From Sinorhizobium terangae (GTDB lineage: Bacteria > Pseudomonadota > Alphaproteobacteria > Rhizobiales > Rhizobiaceae), in the NCBI RefSeq assembly GCF_009601505.1, contig NZ_WITC01000108.1:1-64000 (forward strand): a stretch of DNA of 64,000 bases, in the 5' to 3' direction. Shown here piece after piece: positions 34,814-44,117 of this stretch. The position numbers were made by a program, and so were the translations under genes. Below the pieces are notes generated by a model that was given only the letters and a program-made list of their open reading frames with translations, was not told where the DNA came from and ran no database searches. Position 1 is the first letter of the stretch. Each line of letters opens with the position of its first letter.

Positions 34814-35455
34814 ATGGACGCGATAAAGGCTTCCGACCTGATTCGGCTTTTCGAAACCTGGAAGGCGCTTTTCGCAGAACAGCGTGACTTCCTCATCTCG
34901 CTCGATGGCAAGGTGGGCGACAGCGACCTCGGCATCACCATGAGCAAGTCGTTCGCCGCCGCCGCCGAGACGGTTGCGGCCGAGGGCGAGGCGGCGGGAA
35001 TTTCCAAGCTGTTGCGCACAGCCGGGGCGACGATGGCCCGCACCGCGCCCTCCACAATGGGAACACTGACTGCGACCGGTTTCCTGCGCGCGAGCAAAGC
35101 GACCGAAGGCGCGGACGCGTTGGGGACGGCCGAGGTCGCCGGTTTCTGGCGGGCGTTCCGCGACGGCGTTGCGGAGCGAGGCAAGGCCAAGCTCGGCGAT
35201 AAAACGCTGCTCGACGTGCTGGACCCGATTGTCGTGACGCTCGAGGCGCAGGCCGAAAGCGGCGCGTCGCTCGCCGAGGCGCTGGCTGCGACCTCGGCCG
35301 CGGCAGAGCAGGCGCTTGAGGCAACCAAGTCCATGCTCGCGCAACACGGCAAGGCGGCTGCCTTTCAGGAGAAGACCATCGGCCTGCAGGATGCAGGTGC
35401 AACCGTTGGCTATTTCCTGATCAGGCGCATGGCGGAGTTTGTTGCGAAAGCATAA
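34814..35455 (+). CDS. dhaL: Dihydroxyacetone kinase L-domain protein
   Basis: A 213-residue all-helical nucleotide-binding subunit. The metal-binding aspartates are in KVGDSDLGITMSKSF near residue 40, corresponding to the family's DGDHG/DSDLG motif; the ADP-binding loop includes GATMARTAPSTMGTL near residue 78. It starts 16 bases after dhaK. It supplies the nucleotide phosphate to the ketose held by DhaK. It is the last gene of the operon, convergent with lacK, and the 43-base gap holds no clear terminator. Confidence 0.87.
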   Translation: MDAIKASDLIRLFETWKALFAEQRDFLISLDGKVGDSDLGITMSKSFAAAAETVAAEGEAAGISKLLRTAGATMARTAPSTMGTLTATGFLRASKATEGADALGTAEVAGFWRAFRDGVAERGKAKLGDKTLLDVLDPIVVTLEAQAESGASLAEALAATSAAAEQALEATKSMLAQHGKAAAFQEKTIGLQDAGATVGYFLIRRMAEFVAKA

Positions 35456-35498
35456 CTCCTCGATTACGTGACGCGGCCGCTGCCTCTACAGCGCCGCG

Positions 35499-36575
35499 CT
35501 ACCGCAGGCGCCTGCCATTGACATCGAAAACGAGCGCGGAGGCGGGGTCGAAGCGGGCGGCGATGCGGTCGCCCGACTTCAGTCCGCGGCCGTTTTTCGT
35601 TTCGATGACGACGAGATCGCCCTTGCCGTGGCGGGCATAGGCGAAGGTTTCGCCGCCGAGATGTTCGAGCATGTCGATCGTGAGATCGAGGGCCGCGGCC
35701 CCGCTTTCCTTGAAGTGCTCCGGGCGGATACCGACGGTTACCGGGGTTCCCGGCGCCGCCGCATCGAGTTGCACCGGGATCTTTGCGTCTCGGTAGTCCG
35801 GCAGGCGCACACAGAGCTCTCCGCCGTCGCCACGCTCTGCCACACCCTTGAGGAAATTCATCTTCGGCGAACCGATAAAGCCGGCGACGAAAAGATTGGC
35901 CGGATCGTCGTAAAGTTCGAGCGGCGAGCCGACCTGCTCGACCACGCCGCCGCGCATGACCACGATCTTGTCGGCAAGCGTCATCGCTTCGACCTGATCG
36001 TGGGTAACGTAGACGATCGTGGTGGCGAGCGTCTTGTGGAGCCGCGCGATCTCGATGCGCATGTGCACGCGCAGCTCCGCGTCGAGATTGGACAACGGTT
36101 CGTCGAAAAGGAAGATTTTTGGGTGCCTCACGATCGCCCGGCCGATCGCCACGCGCTGGCGCTGCCCGCCGGAAAGTTGCTTCGGCTTCCGGTCGAGCAA
36201 GGGGTCCAGTTCGAGGATTTTAGCAGCCTCGCCAACGCGGCGTTCGATTTCCGCCTTGGCGACGCCGGCGAAGCGCAGGGCAAAGCCCATGTTCTCCCGC
36301 ACGGTCATATGCGGGTAGAGCGCATAGGACTGGAAGACCATGGCGATGCCGCGCTTCGACGGATCGACATCGTTCATCCGCTCGCCGTCGATCGTAAGAT
36401 CGCCGGAGGTGATCTCCTCGAGTCCGGCGATCATCCGCAAGAGGGTCGACTTGCCGCAGCCGGATGGACCGACGAAGACGACGAACTCGCCGGATTTTAT
36501 GTCGAGATCGACGCCCTTGATGACCTCCAGACTGCCATAGGATTTGCAGATGCCGCTGAGTTGCAGGTCGCTCAT
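35499..36575 (-). CDS. lacK: Sugar ABC ATPase, UgpC/MalK type
   Basis: A 358-residue single-cassette ATPase. Walker [10 protein letters not shown] is near residue 36, the signature [15 protein letters not shown] near residue 134, and Walker [13 protein letters not shown] near residue 155. The C-terminal TOBE domain ([10 protein letters not shown]) is typical of MalK-like proteins. The start overlaps the lacZ stop (ATGA). It is the last gene of the lactose operon and energises LacFG. UgpC/MalK proteins often serve several transporters. Confidence 0.9.
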   Translation of the reverse strand: MSDLQLSGICKSYGSLEVIKGVDLDIKSGEFVVFVGPSGCGKSTLLRMIAGLEEITSGDLTIDGERMNDVDPSKRGIAMVFQSYALYPHMTVRENMGFALRFAGVAKAEIERRVGEAAKILELDPLLDRKPKQLSGGQRQRVAIGRAIVRHPKIFLFDEPLSNLDAELRVHMRIEIARLHKTLATTIVYVTHDQVEAMTLADKIVVMRGGVVEQVGSPLELYDDPANLFVAGFIGSPKMNFLKGVAERGDGGELCVRLPDYRDAKIPVQLDAAAPGTPVTVGIRPEHFKESGAAALDLTIDMLEHLGGETFAYARHGKGDLVVIETKNGRGLKSGDRIAARFDPASALVFDVNGRRLR

Positions 36576-38830
36576 GCGCTCGCTGCTCCTTCGACGGAGA
36601 GCTCCACCTTCGCCGAGCCGAGCCGCGGCGAAGTGACGGTGACGACGACGTCGCCCGTTTCCCCCGTCGATTCCAGCCAGAAGCCGGCCGAGCCACCCTG
36701 GAAGACAATCCGGCTCGGGCCGGTGAGCCGCGCCGGCCCTTCAACCGTGACGTCTACCGCGTCGTTCAGGAAGGGCAGGATGTTGCCGACCTGATCCAGC
36801 GCGCGGACGATCACCCGCACGCTGTCGCGCCCCTCGGCATGGAGCGTCCTGCTGTCGGCCGCGATCTCCAAGGTCGTCGGAACGGGATCGGCGACCATGT
36901 GCAGAGTGATCACCGGCTTGCCGGCGATGAAGCCGATAAAGGTTGCATCCTCCCACTTCATGCCCCAGACGCCGAGCTCGTCCTTGGTGAAGTGGCGATG
37001 GTCGATGACGACCGGGGCATGCGGCAGATGCGGGAAGTTGTGGCGGTCGGGTCCGATGCGTTTTGTCAGCGAGCCGTATCTCAGTTCGATCTCGTCGCAA
37101 TTGGTGAGCACGATCAGGGGCAGCACGCCGCCGATGTTGCGCTCGCCGCGCGCCCAGAAGGTGACCGGCTTCATCACCACTTGCTCCGACGGATCGCACT
37201 GGCTGGCATAAACGTAAGCCGCGAATTTGGGCTCGCGGAACATGTCCAGGACGCCGTGATAGCAGATCCGGTCGCCGGAGCCGAAATCCTTGTGGGTGTT
37301 GTAGTCGAACATGCACCAGCCGATCGCGCCGGAAATACTTGGGTCGCTATAAGCGGCGTTCAGCACTTCGAGGTGCCGGCGCACATGCTCGGCCTGCCGC
37401 TGCTCCTGATCGTAGATTTTCGTCGGGAACATGTGGCCGCCGAACTCGGTGATGAGATAGGGCACCTTGCGATCGAGGCCGGTGCATTCCTGTTGCGGCC
37501 GGAGCGCCGTGCGTGGCCGGTTCGAGCCCGGCAGTTCCTCGTTGCCGAGGATGAAGTCGTTCATCGTGTAGACGTCTTCCAAGAACTCGCTGTCGGTGAT
37601 GTAGCGCACACCGCCGGTCTGCCGGGTCGGGTCGAGTTCGCGGGCGAGCCGGTTGGTCTCGACGTAGAAGTCGTGCGAATCCTGTGACTCGTTGATGCGT
37701 ACGCCCCAGATGACGATCGATGGATGGTTCCAGTCGCGCTCGATCATGCGGCGGACGTTCTGGATCGCCTCCTGTTTCCACGCCTCGCCGCCGATGTGCT
37801 GCCAGCCCGGAATTTCCTCGAAGACGAGCAGGCCGAGCCGGTCGCAATGGTCCAGGAACCACTTCGACTGCGGATAATGCGAGGTGCGCACGAGGTTGCA
37901 GTGGAGCGTGTGTTTGAGGATCTCCGCGTCGCGCTCCTGGGCGCTCCGGCCCATGGCATAGCCGACATAGGGGAAGGACTGGTGACGGTTGAGGCCGCGG
38001 ATCTTGAGCGGCCGGCCGTTGAGGCGGAAGCCTTCCGTCGTGAACTCCGCCGTGCGGAAGCCGAAATGCGAGGAGAGAAGATCACGGCCGTGATCGGTCC
38101 TGAGCTGAACTTCGACCTGGTAAAGCACCGGATTGTCGATATCCCAGAGCGAGAGGCCAGTGAGGCCGCTCATTTCGAGCGTGACGCTTTCTCCGCGGGT
38201 CTCGCCGACCGCCTCAGCGAGCAGTTCGCCCTCCGCGTCCCTCAAGAGCGCCGTTACCGTTCCGGAGAAGGTAAGACCCTGCGGATTGGCGAGATCGCAG
38301 CGGACGGTGACCGACTTCGTCTCGGCAAGAACATCATGTGTCTCAATCTTGATATTGGCGATCGAGACCGCGTCGGTGATCTTCAGCCAGACGTCACGAT
38401 AGATGCCGGCATAGGTGAGATAGTCAATCCGGCCGCCGAACGGCGGGATCTCCGGATTCTCGCTGCCGTCGATCTTGACCGTGATCAGGTTGTCGTCTTG
38501 GCGTAGCTTGCCCGTCAGCCGCACCTCGAACGGCGTGTAGCCGTCCTTGTGGGCGATGATCTCCTCGCCGTTGAGGTAGACGACGGCATCCGCCATCGCC
38601 GCATCGAAGACGAGCGAGACTTCGCGCTCGGCAAATTCCGCGCGCCAGGGCAGCACCTTCTGATAGGTGAAGGCGCGTTGGTAGGACGTCTCGTCGAAAT
38701 AGTTGAACGGCAGCTCGACGGCATTGTGCGGCAGGCTGACGGTCCTCCCGGCCAATGGTTTGCCGGCTTCGGCAGCCGTGAAGCCCTCGGAAAAGATCCA
38801 TGAATCGTTGAACGAAGTAACAGAGCGCAT
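36572..38830 (-). CDS. lacZ: Beta-galactosidase (glycoside hydrolase family 2)
   Basis: A 752-residue GH2 enzyme with the sugar-binding jelly-roll (residues 1-170), an immunoglobulin-like domain, the TIM-barrel (about 265-570) and a C-terminal domain. The proton donor is the Glu in [10 protein letters not shown] near residue 395, where most relatives have NEP. The nucleophile Glu is in [12 protein letters not shown] near residue 475. Three ATGs lie in a row (38836, 38833, 38830); spacing from AGGA favours the last. It lacks a signal peptide, so it hydrolyses imported beta-galactosides in the cytoplasm. Confidence 0.87.
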   Translation of the reverse strand: MRSVTSFNDSWIFSEGFTAAEAGKPLAGRTVSLPHNAVELPFNYFDETSYQRAFTYQKVLPWRAEFAEREVSLVFDAAMADAVVYLNGEEIIAHKDGYTPFEVRLTGKLRQDDNLITVKIDGSENPEIPPFGGRIDYLTYAGIYRDVWLKITDAVSIANIKIETHDVLAETKSVTVRCDLANPQGLTFSGTVTALLRDAEGELLAEAVGETRGESVTLEMSGLTGLSLWDIDNPVLYQVEVQLRTDHGRDLLSSHFGFRTAEFTTEGFRLNGRPLKIRGLNRHQSFPYVGYAMGRSAQERDAEILKHTLHCNLVRTSHYPQSKWFLDHCDRLGLLVFEEIPGWQHIGGEAWKQEAIQNVRRMIERDWNHPSIVIWGVRINESQDSHDFYVETNRLARELDPTRQTGGVRYITDSEFLEDVYTMNDFILGNEELPGSNRPRTALRPQQECTGLDRKVPYLITEFGGHMFPTKIYDQEQRQAEHVRRHLEVLNAAYSDPSISGAIGWCMFDYNTHKDFGSGDRICYHGVLDMFREPKFAAYVYASQCDPSEQVVMKPVTFWARGERNIGGVLPLIVLTNCDEIELRYGSLTKRIGPDRHNFPHLPHAPVVIDHRHFTKDELGVWGMKWEDATFIGFIAGKPVITLHMVADPVPTTLEIAADSRTLHAEGRDSVRVIVRALDQVGNILPFLNDAVDVTVEGPARLTGPSRIVFQGGSAGFWLESTGETGDVVVTVTSPRLGSAKVELSVEGAASA

Positions 38831-38838
38831 CATCATTC

Positions 38839-39660
38839 CTATTTGACTGAGCCCAGCATGCCCTGGACGAACTGACGTTGCATGAAGAAGAACACGGCAA
38901 GGGTCGGAAGTGTTGCGAGAACGGTTCCGACCATGACGACGCCGTAATCGGGGTAATAGGCGGAGGCGAGCGAGGAGATGACCAGCGTGATCGTCTTCGT
39001 CTCGTTCGACTGCAGCACGATCAGCGGCCAGAGATAGTTGTTCCAGGCCGTCATGAAGACGATGATGAAGGCCGCCGCATAAGTTGAGCGCATCACCGGT
39101 ACGTAGATAAAGAGGAAGATCTGCCATTCTTTCAGGCCATCCACCTTCGCGGCGTCGCGCAATTCCGACGGAAACGCCTTCGTGCACTGGCGGAAATAGA
39201 AGACGACGAAAGCCGAGCCGATCGTTGGCAGCACGACCGCGATGTGCGTGTTGATGAGCCCGGCCTTGCCCATCATGATGAAGAGCGGGATCATCAGCGC
39301 CGCGAACGGGATCATCAGCGTCAGGAGCATGGCGCGATAGAGACGCTCGCGGTGGTGCGAGCGGAATATCTCGAAACCGTAGCCGGCGAGCGACGAGACG
39401 GCGAGCGTCAGCACGGTCGAGAGGATTGCGATCTTTGCGGAATTCCAGAAGACGAGCGGGGCGTTCACCTGGGTGAAGAAGGTGCTGACATTGGTTGCGA
39501 GGGCAGCACCCGGCAGCACCCTTCCCTTGATGATATCGATCGACGAATTGGTGGCGCCGAGGATCATCCAGAAGAATGGGAAGACGGAGAGGAAGGCCAT
39601 CAGCCCCAGGAAACCGTAGGTGAGAAGTGCGCCGGCGGCGCGTCCGATGCCGTTCGTCAT
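38839..39660 (-). CDS. lacG: Sugar ABC permease, MalG type
   Basis: A 273-residue BPD_transp_1 permease with about six membrane helices. The EAA loop reads ELRDAAKVDGLKEWQIF near residue 185. The ATG at 39660 overlaps the lacF stop by four bases. It is followed closely by lacZ. It forms the channel with LacF. The symbol follows the S. meliloti lacEFGZK order recalled from the literature. Confidence 0.88.
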   Translation of the reverse strand: MTNGIGRAAGALLTYGFLGLMAFLSVFPFFWMILGATNSSIDIIKGRVLPGAALATNVSTFFTQVNAPLVFWNSAKIAILSTVLTLAVSSLAGYGFEIFRSHHRERLYRAMLLTLMIPFAALMIPLFIMMGKAGLINTHIAVVLPTIGSAFVVFYFRQCTKAFPSELRDAAKVDGLKEWQIFLFIYVPVMRSTYAAAFIIVFMTAWNNYLWPLIVLQSNETKTITLVISSLASAYYPDYGVVMVGTVLATLPTLAVFFFMQRQFVQGMLGSVK

Positions 39661-40556
39661 TTGTCGCGCTCCCGGGCTGCAAAGAATTGAAAGAAGGCGA
39701 GAAGCGCGACCAGCACGACGATGACGTAGGAGACCGTCGCCGCATAGCCGAAATTCGGCATGAAGCGGAAGGTGAGATTGTAGATGTAGAGCGACAGCGT
39801 CAGCGTCGCATTGGACGGTCCGCCCCGGCCTTCGGTGAGATTGTAGACTTCGTCGAAGAGCTGCAGCGTGCCGATCGTCGAGATCACCGTGGTGAAGAGG
39901 ATGACCGGTTTTAAAAGCGGGATGGTGATGTGGGTGAAGCGTGCCCAGGCGGGGACGCCGTCGATGCGGGCCACCTCGTAGATCGACCTGTCGATATTTT
40001 GCAGGGCGGCGAGATAGAAGATCATGTTGTAGCCGGTCCAGCGCCAGGTGATGGCGATGATGACGAGCACCTTCGCCCAGAAGGGATGGGTCAGCCACGG
40101 AATCGGCGAGGAAATCACCCCGAGCGCTGCGAGCGTCGAATTGACCACGCCGTCGGGGGCAAACATGCCCTTGAACAGCACCGAATAGGCGACCAGCGAG
40201 GTGACGCAGGGCAGGAAGATCGCCGTGCGGAACAGCCCGCGCCCGAAGATCCGTGGATTGTTGAGGATCGACGCCAGGATAAGCGCCAGAACGATCATGA
40301 TCGGCACCTGGACGACGAAATAGGTCATCGTGTTGGTGAGCGCCTTGATGAAAACCGGATCATTCCAGAGGCGGACGATGTTCGCGAAGCCGGCGAACTT
40401 CATCATCATGCCGCGGCCGGACTGGAAGGACATCCAGAGCGACCAGACGATCGGGTAGATCATGAAAAGGCCGATCAGCCCGAGCACCGGGGCAACGAAA
40501 AGCCAGCCATTGACGTCGTAGTAGCGGCCGATGCTGCCGCGGCGCGCGTGAACCAT
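39657..40556 (-). CDS. lacF: Sugar ABC permease, MalF type
   Basis: A 299-residue BPD_transp_1 permease with six hydrophobic helices (the first in WLFVAPVLGLIGLFMIYPIV). The EAA loop is YEVARIDGVPAWARF near residue 205. Three in-frame ATGs lie at 40568, 40562 and 40556; GAGG lies six bases before the last, which is chosen. It is the second gene of the lac operon, 94 bases after lacE. Confidence 0.87.
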   Translation of the reverse strand: MVHARRGSIGRYYDVNGWLFVAPVLGLIGLFMIYPIVWSLWMSFQSGRGMMMKFAGFANIVRLWNDPVFIKALTNTMTYFVVQVPIMIVLALILASILNNPRIFGRGLFRTAIFLPCVTSLVAYSVLFKGMFAPDGVVNSTLAALGVISSPIPWLTHPFWAKVLVIIAITWRWTGYNMIFYLAALQNIDRSIYEVARIDGVPAWARFTHITIPLLKPVILFTTVISTIGTLQLFDEVYNLTEGRGGPSNATLTLSLYIYNLTFRFMPNFGYAATVSYVIVVLVALLAFFQFFAARERDK

Positions 40557-40649
40557 CGTCATCCTCATGGGAAGGAACGGAAACCTGTCGGCCGCACGTC
40601 GAGGCGCGGCCGGATGGCGGGCGGTCACCCGCCCGCCTTCGTCATCCGG

Positions 40650-41921
40650 TCACTGGATCTGCGCGCTGACCTCGGCATCGATCGCCTTGAGGACGTCGTC
40701 GACCGGCGTTCCCTGCGTCAGCGCCGGTAGCTGCGCGGTGACGGCGGTATCCGCCTCGTTGGTGAAGATGCCGTAATTCACCGACGGCACCTTGGCGAGC
40801 CAGTCGGAGAAGTTCTGCCAGACCTTCTCGCCGCCGAAGAAGGGATCGGCCTGCTCGTAAGCCGCTCCGCCGCGCGCGGCGAGCAGCGAGCCGACGGCGC
40901 CGCGGTCCTGCAGGATCTTCTGGTAGAAATCGATGTCCTTGCCGTAGATCTCGTTGAGGAAATCGATCGCCTCGGCCTTCTCGGCCGAGCTTTCAAGCAC
41001 ATACCAGCTCGACCCGCCGAGGTTCGAGGCTTGCGTGGCGCCGTCGATCGAAAGCTTCGGAATGGGCGCGACTCCCCATTTGCCCGCCTGATCCGGCTGC
41101 GCCTTGACGGTGCCGGTGATCCAGACGCCGGTGACGACCGCGGCGACATCGCCGGAGGTGAAGGTTCCGACCCAGTCGGACCAGCCGGCCGCCGGCTTGT
41201 AGATATTGGCCGACATGATCTTGCCGACAGTTTCGAGGGCAGCCTTCAGCGCGGGATTGCCGGTGACATTGGCCTTGCCATCCTTGTCGAAATACCACTG
41301 TCCCGCCGACTGCATGATGATGCGGACGAGACCGGCATCATTGGGGTCAAGCCCCATCATCTTCTTGCCCGTCTTTTCCTCGACCTGCTGGCCGATCTCG
41401 ATGAAGCGATCCCAGGTGAGGTTCTGCATGTCTTCCGGCTTGATTCCGGCCTGTTCGAGATAATCCTTGCGGTAATAAAGGCCGGTGACGCCGGAATCGA
41501 ACGGCATGCCATAGACCTGGCCGTCAACAGTCATCACCTCGACCTTGTAGGGAGCGAAGCCGGAATAATCGACCGTGCCGGAGAGAGGCGCGAAGGCGCC
41601 GGGGAAGGATTGGAGATATTTCTGCGCGCCGTAGTCCTCGATGAGGACAATGTCGGGCAGCGCATCGGCGGTGCCGGAGGCAAGACCCGTCTGAAGCTTC
41701 TGCTCGACGTCGGTCTTGGCGAAATCGACGACGTTGAAGGTTACGTCCGGATGAGTCTTCGTGTAGCGGGCGCCGGCCTCCTTCATGATCGCGACGTTGA
41801 AGTTCGGATCCCAGCACCAGATGGTGATTTCCTTCGCCTCGGCGGCGGTCACCGCCAGAAAGCTCACGCTCGCCAGCGCAAAGCCGGCGATACGCGGCAA
41901 AGCACGCGCCAAATTATCCAT
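40650..41921 (-). CDS. lacE: Lactose-type sugar binding protein
   Basis: A 423-residue family 1 extracellular solute-binding protein. A signal peptide covers residues 1-29, cleaved after AEA. The opening KEITIWCWDPNFNVAIMKEA and the GVWITGTVKAQPDQAGKWG stretch are typical. GGGAGGAA precedes the ATG. It heads the lacEFGZK operon and carries the 14-base lac palindrome 90 bases upstream. It binds lactose or similar beta-galactosides in the periplasm. Confidence 0.88.
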   Translation of the reverse strand: MDNLARALPRIAGFALASVSFLAVTAAEAKEITIWCWDPNFNVAIMKEAGARYTKTHPDVTFNVVDFAKTDVEQKLQTGLASGTADALPDIVLIEDYGAQKYLQSFPGAFAPLSGTVDYSGFAPYKVEVMTVDGQVYGMPFDSGVTGLYYRKDYLEQAGIKPEDMQNLTWDRFIEIGQQVEEKTGKKMMGLDPNDAGLVRIIMQSAGQWYFDKDGKANVTGNPALKAALETVGKIMSANIYKPAAGWSDWVGTFTSGDVAAVVTGVWITGTVKAQPDQAGKWGVAPIPKLSIDGATQASNLGGSSWYVLESSAEKAEAIDFLNEIYGKDIDFYQKILQDRGAVGSLLAARGGAAYEQADPFFGGEKVWQNFSDWLAKVPSVNYGIFTNEADTAVTAQLPALTQGTPVDDVLKAIDAEVSAQIQ

Positions 41922-42010
41922 TGCTTCCTCCCAAAGTTCGTTCCCCGAGACAGTCCTCCCTGTCTCGGTGGCGGAGTATTTCTCAAAATTTGGAAGGACG
42001 CAATATTTTC

Positions 42011-42024
42011 AGTAAATTTTTACT
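42011..42024. promoter_or_regulatory. LacR operator before lacE
   Basis: AGTAAATTTTTACT has perfect six-base half-sites (AGTAAA/TTTACT) around TT. The identical 14 bases recur upstream of the LacI-family gene at 44002-44015. Confidence 0.7.
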
Positions 42025-42053
42025 TTCGACGTCCGTGGCCGGGCCAAGTGAGC

Positions 42054-42491
42054 TCACGCGGGCTCAATATCGGTCTGTGAAAAATCATCTCCTTTGAAGA
42101 GAAGCGGAAGGTCGTGCACCCTCGCGCACGCGTAGGAAAAGCAATCTCCAAAATTGAGCCTTGCGGGATGGGCGACCACGCTGCCATAGATCCGGCAGGC
42201 TTCGATCGCGGTGCGATGCATTGCACCATCGATGACAATCTCTTTCGCGCCTATTGTCTCTATGAACGCGTCAACGTGCCGCTGCGCAAGATCGATCAGG
42301 TCGGGCGGAATTGGCGCTTGGATTCCAATGGCGCCGTCCCGTTTCTTGCGGGCGAGGCTAATGACCGCCTCGTATATGGAAAGCGACGAATAGTAGATTG
42401 GCTTGTTCGAATGCTCGATCTTGGAGATCAGGGTATCCGCATCTTCCTCGTCACCGAGGATCGCGACTATTGCGGAGGCATCCAGGAACAT
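42054..42491 (-). CDS. vapC: VapC-family PIN-domain toxin
   Basis: A 145-residue PIN-domain protein. Acidic active-site residues occur in FLDASAIVAILGDEEDA, YEAVISLARKKRD, LNFGDCFSYACA and FKGDDFSQTD. The ATG at 42491 overlaps the antitoxin stop (TGATG); a longer start at 42506 is less likely. It belongs to the same subfamily as the VapC at 14106. The pair sits between lacR and its operon, breaking the neighbourhood. Confidence 0.87.
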   Translation of the reverse strand: MFLDASAIVAILGDEEDADTLISKIEHSNKPIYYSSLSIYEAVISLARKKRDGAIGIQAPIPPDLIDLAQRHVDAFIETIGAKEIVIDGAMHRTAIEACRIYGSVVAHPARLNFGDCFSYACARVHDLPLLFKGDDFSQTDIEPA

Positions 42492-42736
42492 CAGATGCCG
42501 CCCCACTGCTCGTCAGTGAACTTCTTCATGTCGAAATTCCGATCGTCCTCGCCCATGGCGCGGACCCCATCCTGAAGTATTTTGATCCGGTCCTTCAACG
42601 GGATGGCTTTCCGGGCCCGCTCCAATTCGTTGAGCAGCGCTCTGCGCACCGCCTCGGTCTTGTTGGGGGCCTTGGTTGCCTGCTGGACCTGCTTTGCAAG
42701 CTCGTCAACGGTATCGTCGCGAATATAGAGGGACAT
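42491..42736 (-). CDS. vapB: VapB-family antitoxin
   Basis: An 81-residue antitoxin of the Rv0623/PSK type. MSLYIRDDTVDELAKQVQQ and NKTEAVRRALLNELERARKA form the ribbon-helix-helix DNA-binding part; the C-terminus DRNFDMKKFTDEQWGGI is the toxin-neutralising tail. The ATG at 42736 is seven bases from GGAG; an ATG two codons earlier is too close. Repeated half-sites upstream (42747-42798) fit autoregulation. Confidence 0.83.
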   Translation of the reverse strand: MSLYIRDDTVDELAKQVQQATKAPNKTEAVRRALLNELERARKAIPLKDRIKILQDGVRAMGEDDRNFDMKKFTDEQWGGI

Positions 42737-42746
42737 CGGCATTCTC

Positions 42747-42798
42747 CGGCGTATATCTCATTGGGAATATACGGATATTGTAAGCGGAATATACGCCG
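42747..42798. promoter_or_regulatory. vapBC operator with three half-sites
   Basis: CGGCGTATAT (42747-42756) pairs with ATATACGCCG (42789-42798), and a further copy of GGAATATACG lies at 42764-42773, 22 bases before the copy at 42786-42795. The close spacing by two helical turns suits cooperative binding of VapB or VapBC. Confidence 0.55.
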
Positions 42799-42859
42799 AT
42801 GCAAGCCGGACCACTCAAGGGCGACAATGTGCGGCCAGAGGAGCCAGTTCTTCGCCTAC

Positions 42860-43903
42860 TTACACCGATTGCCTAAGCCGACCACTATCCTGAAAGGGCG
42901 TACTGCCACGCCAGATGATTTCCGTCCCGAGCACCACCTTTTTGGCGATCTCGCGCCCCGAAAGGCGCTCGAGAAGCAGGTCGACCGCGGTTTCCCCGAT
43001 CAGTTCCGCCGGAATTTTTACCGTCGAAAGCGGGGGCCCGAGAAACTGTGCGACGGGAATGTCGTTGAAACTAACCACGGCGACGTCGTCAGGAATTTTG
43101 AGACCCATTTCATGGATCGCGCGATAGGCGCCGAGCGCCATGTTGTCGTTGCAGGTGATCAGGATTGTCGGCGGATTGGGCTTCGACAGCATCGCCTTGG
43201 CGAGCGTATAGCCGCTGTCCGGTGTCATTCGCTCGACCATGCACAATTCCGGATCATAGAGGCCGGCCTTGGTCATCCAGTCGATGTAGGTGCGGCAGCG
43301 ACGTTCCGCATGGATGTTGTCGGGGCCGTAGAAGGCGTCGATCCAGCCGATGAAACCGATGCGGCGATAGCCCATGCCGTGGATGGCTGCCAAGAGCCGG
43401 CTCATGGCGAGGGAAACGTCGCTCAGCACCGCGTCGTCCACGTCTCCGGCAGGCGCATAATCGGCGAACACCAGGTGCCGGCTATGGCGGCGTAGCCATT
43501 CGAGCTCGTCGCCATAGTAGTGGCCAACGGCCACCACGCCCGAGGCTCCCTCCAGCATTGCCGCCTCGGGAGCGCTCCCGGTCAGGAAAACCTTGACGAC
43601 CTCGCTTTTCAACGCCTGGCAGCGGCTTTCGATGCCGAGCCTGACGCCGACATAATAGGGATCTGCAAGTTCCTGGGCGGGATCGAGGAAATGGACGAGC
43701 GCGATCTTCAGCCCGGCGCCGCCGCCCTGAGCCGCGGCGCGGATGCGGTTGCGCGGTGTCGCATAATTGAGCGCCTCGGCGGTCTCGATGATCGCCTGAC
43801 GCTTGCTGGTGGAAATCGACAGCGTCGGATCGTAGTTCAAGACCCGCGAAACGGTCGCCGATGATACGCCGACCGCCGAAGCGATTTCCTTTATCGTAAC
43901 CAT
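42860..43903 (-). CDS. lacR: LacI-family repressor of the lac operon
   Basis: A 347-residue regulator. Its helix-turn-helix is TIKEIASAVGVSSATVSRVL (residues 3-22); the sensor domain follows (LKIALVHFLDPAQELADPYY onward) and resembles EbgR/GalR repressors. An identical 14-base palindrome precedes both this gene (44002-44015) and lacE (42011-42024), which links it to the lac operon and to autoregulation. A vapBC module lies between the two. Confidence 0.87.
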   Translation of the reverse strand: MVTIKEIASAVGVSSATVSRVLNYDPTLSISTSKRQAIIETAEALNYATPRNRIRAAAQGGGAGLKIALVHFLDPAQELADPYYVGVRLGIESRCQALKSEVVKVFLTGSAPEAAMLEGASGVVAVGHYYGDELEWLRRHSRHLVFADYAPAGDVDDAVLSDVSLAMSRLLAAIHGMGYRRIGFIGWIDAFYGPDNIHAERRCRTYIDWMTKAGLYDPELCMVERMTPDSGYTLAKAMLSKPNPPTILITCNDNMALGAYRAIHEMGLKIPDDVAVVSFNDIPVAQFLGPPLSTVKIPAELIGETAVDLLLERLSGREIAKKVVLGTEIIWRGSTPFQDSGRLRQSV

Positions 43904-44001
43904 GTTGCACTTGTCCTCGTCTCAGCCGCCCAGGATTATCAGGGATCATCGGTCGATGCCACGCGGCAAACGTGGGAACACGATCTTGGCGCGAGCGCAC
44001 A

Positions 44002-44015
44002 AGTAAATTTTTACT
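44002..44015. promoter_or_regulatory. LacR operator before lacR
   Basis: The same 14-base AGTAAATTTTTACT as at 42011, 99 bases upstream of the lacR start. A repressor gene and its target operon sharing one site is the usual autoregulatory pattern. Confidence 0.7.
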
Positions 44016-44117
44016 AACGCTGCGCCATTTGCAAGCGGCAGTTTTGGAAACTTGCGCCGAGACAAGCTTAAACCGTTGAAATCCGACGCGGAATGCCCTT
44101 GGCCACCGGACGCTCGT

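Noticed and set aside
36572-39745. A 1057-codon frame suggesting a giant fusion with the galactosidase
   Set aside because: The first 300 codons overlap lacG and part of lacF in another frame and are Arg/His-rich noise. The GH2 protein starts at about 38830.
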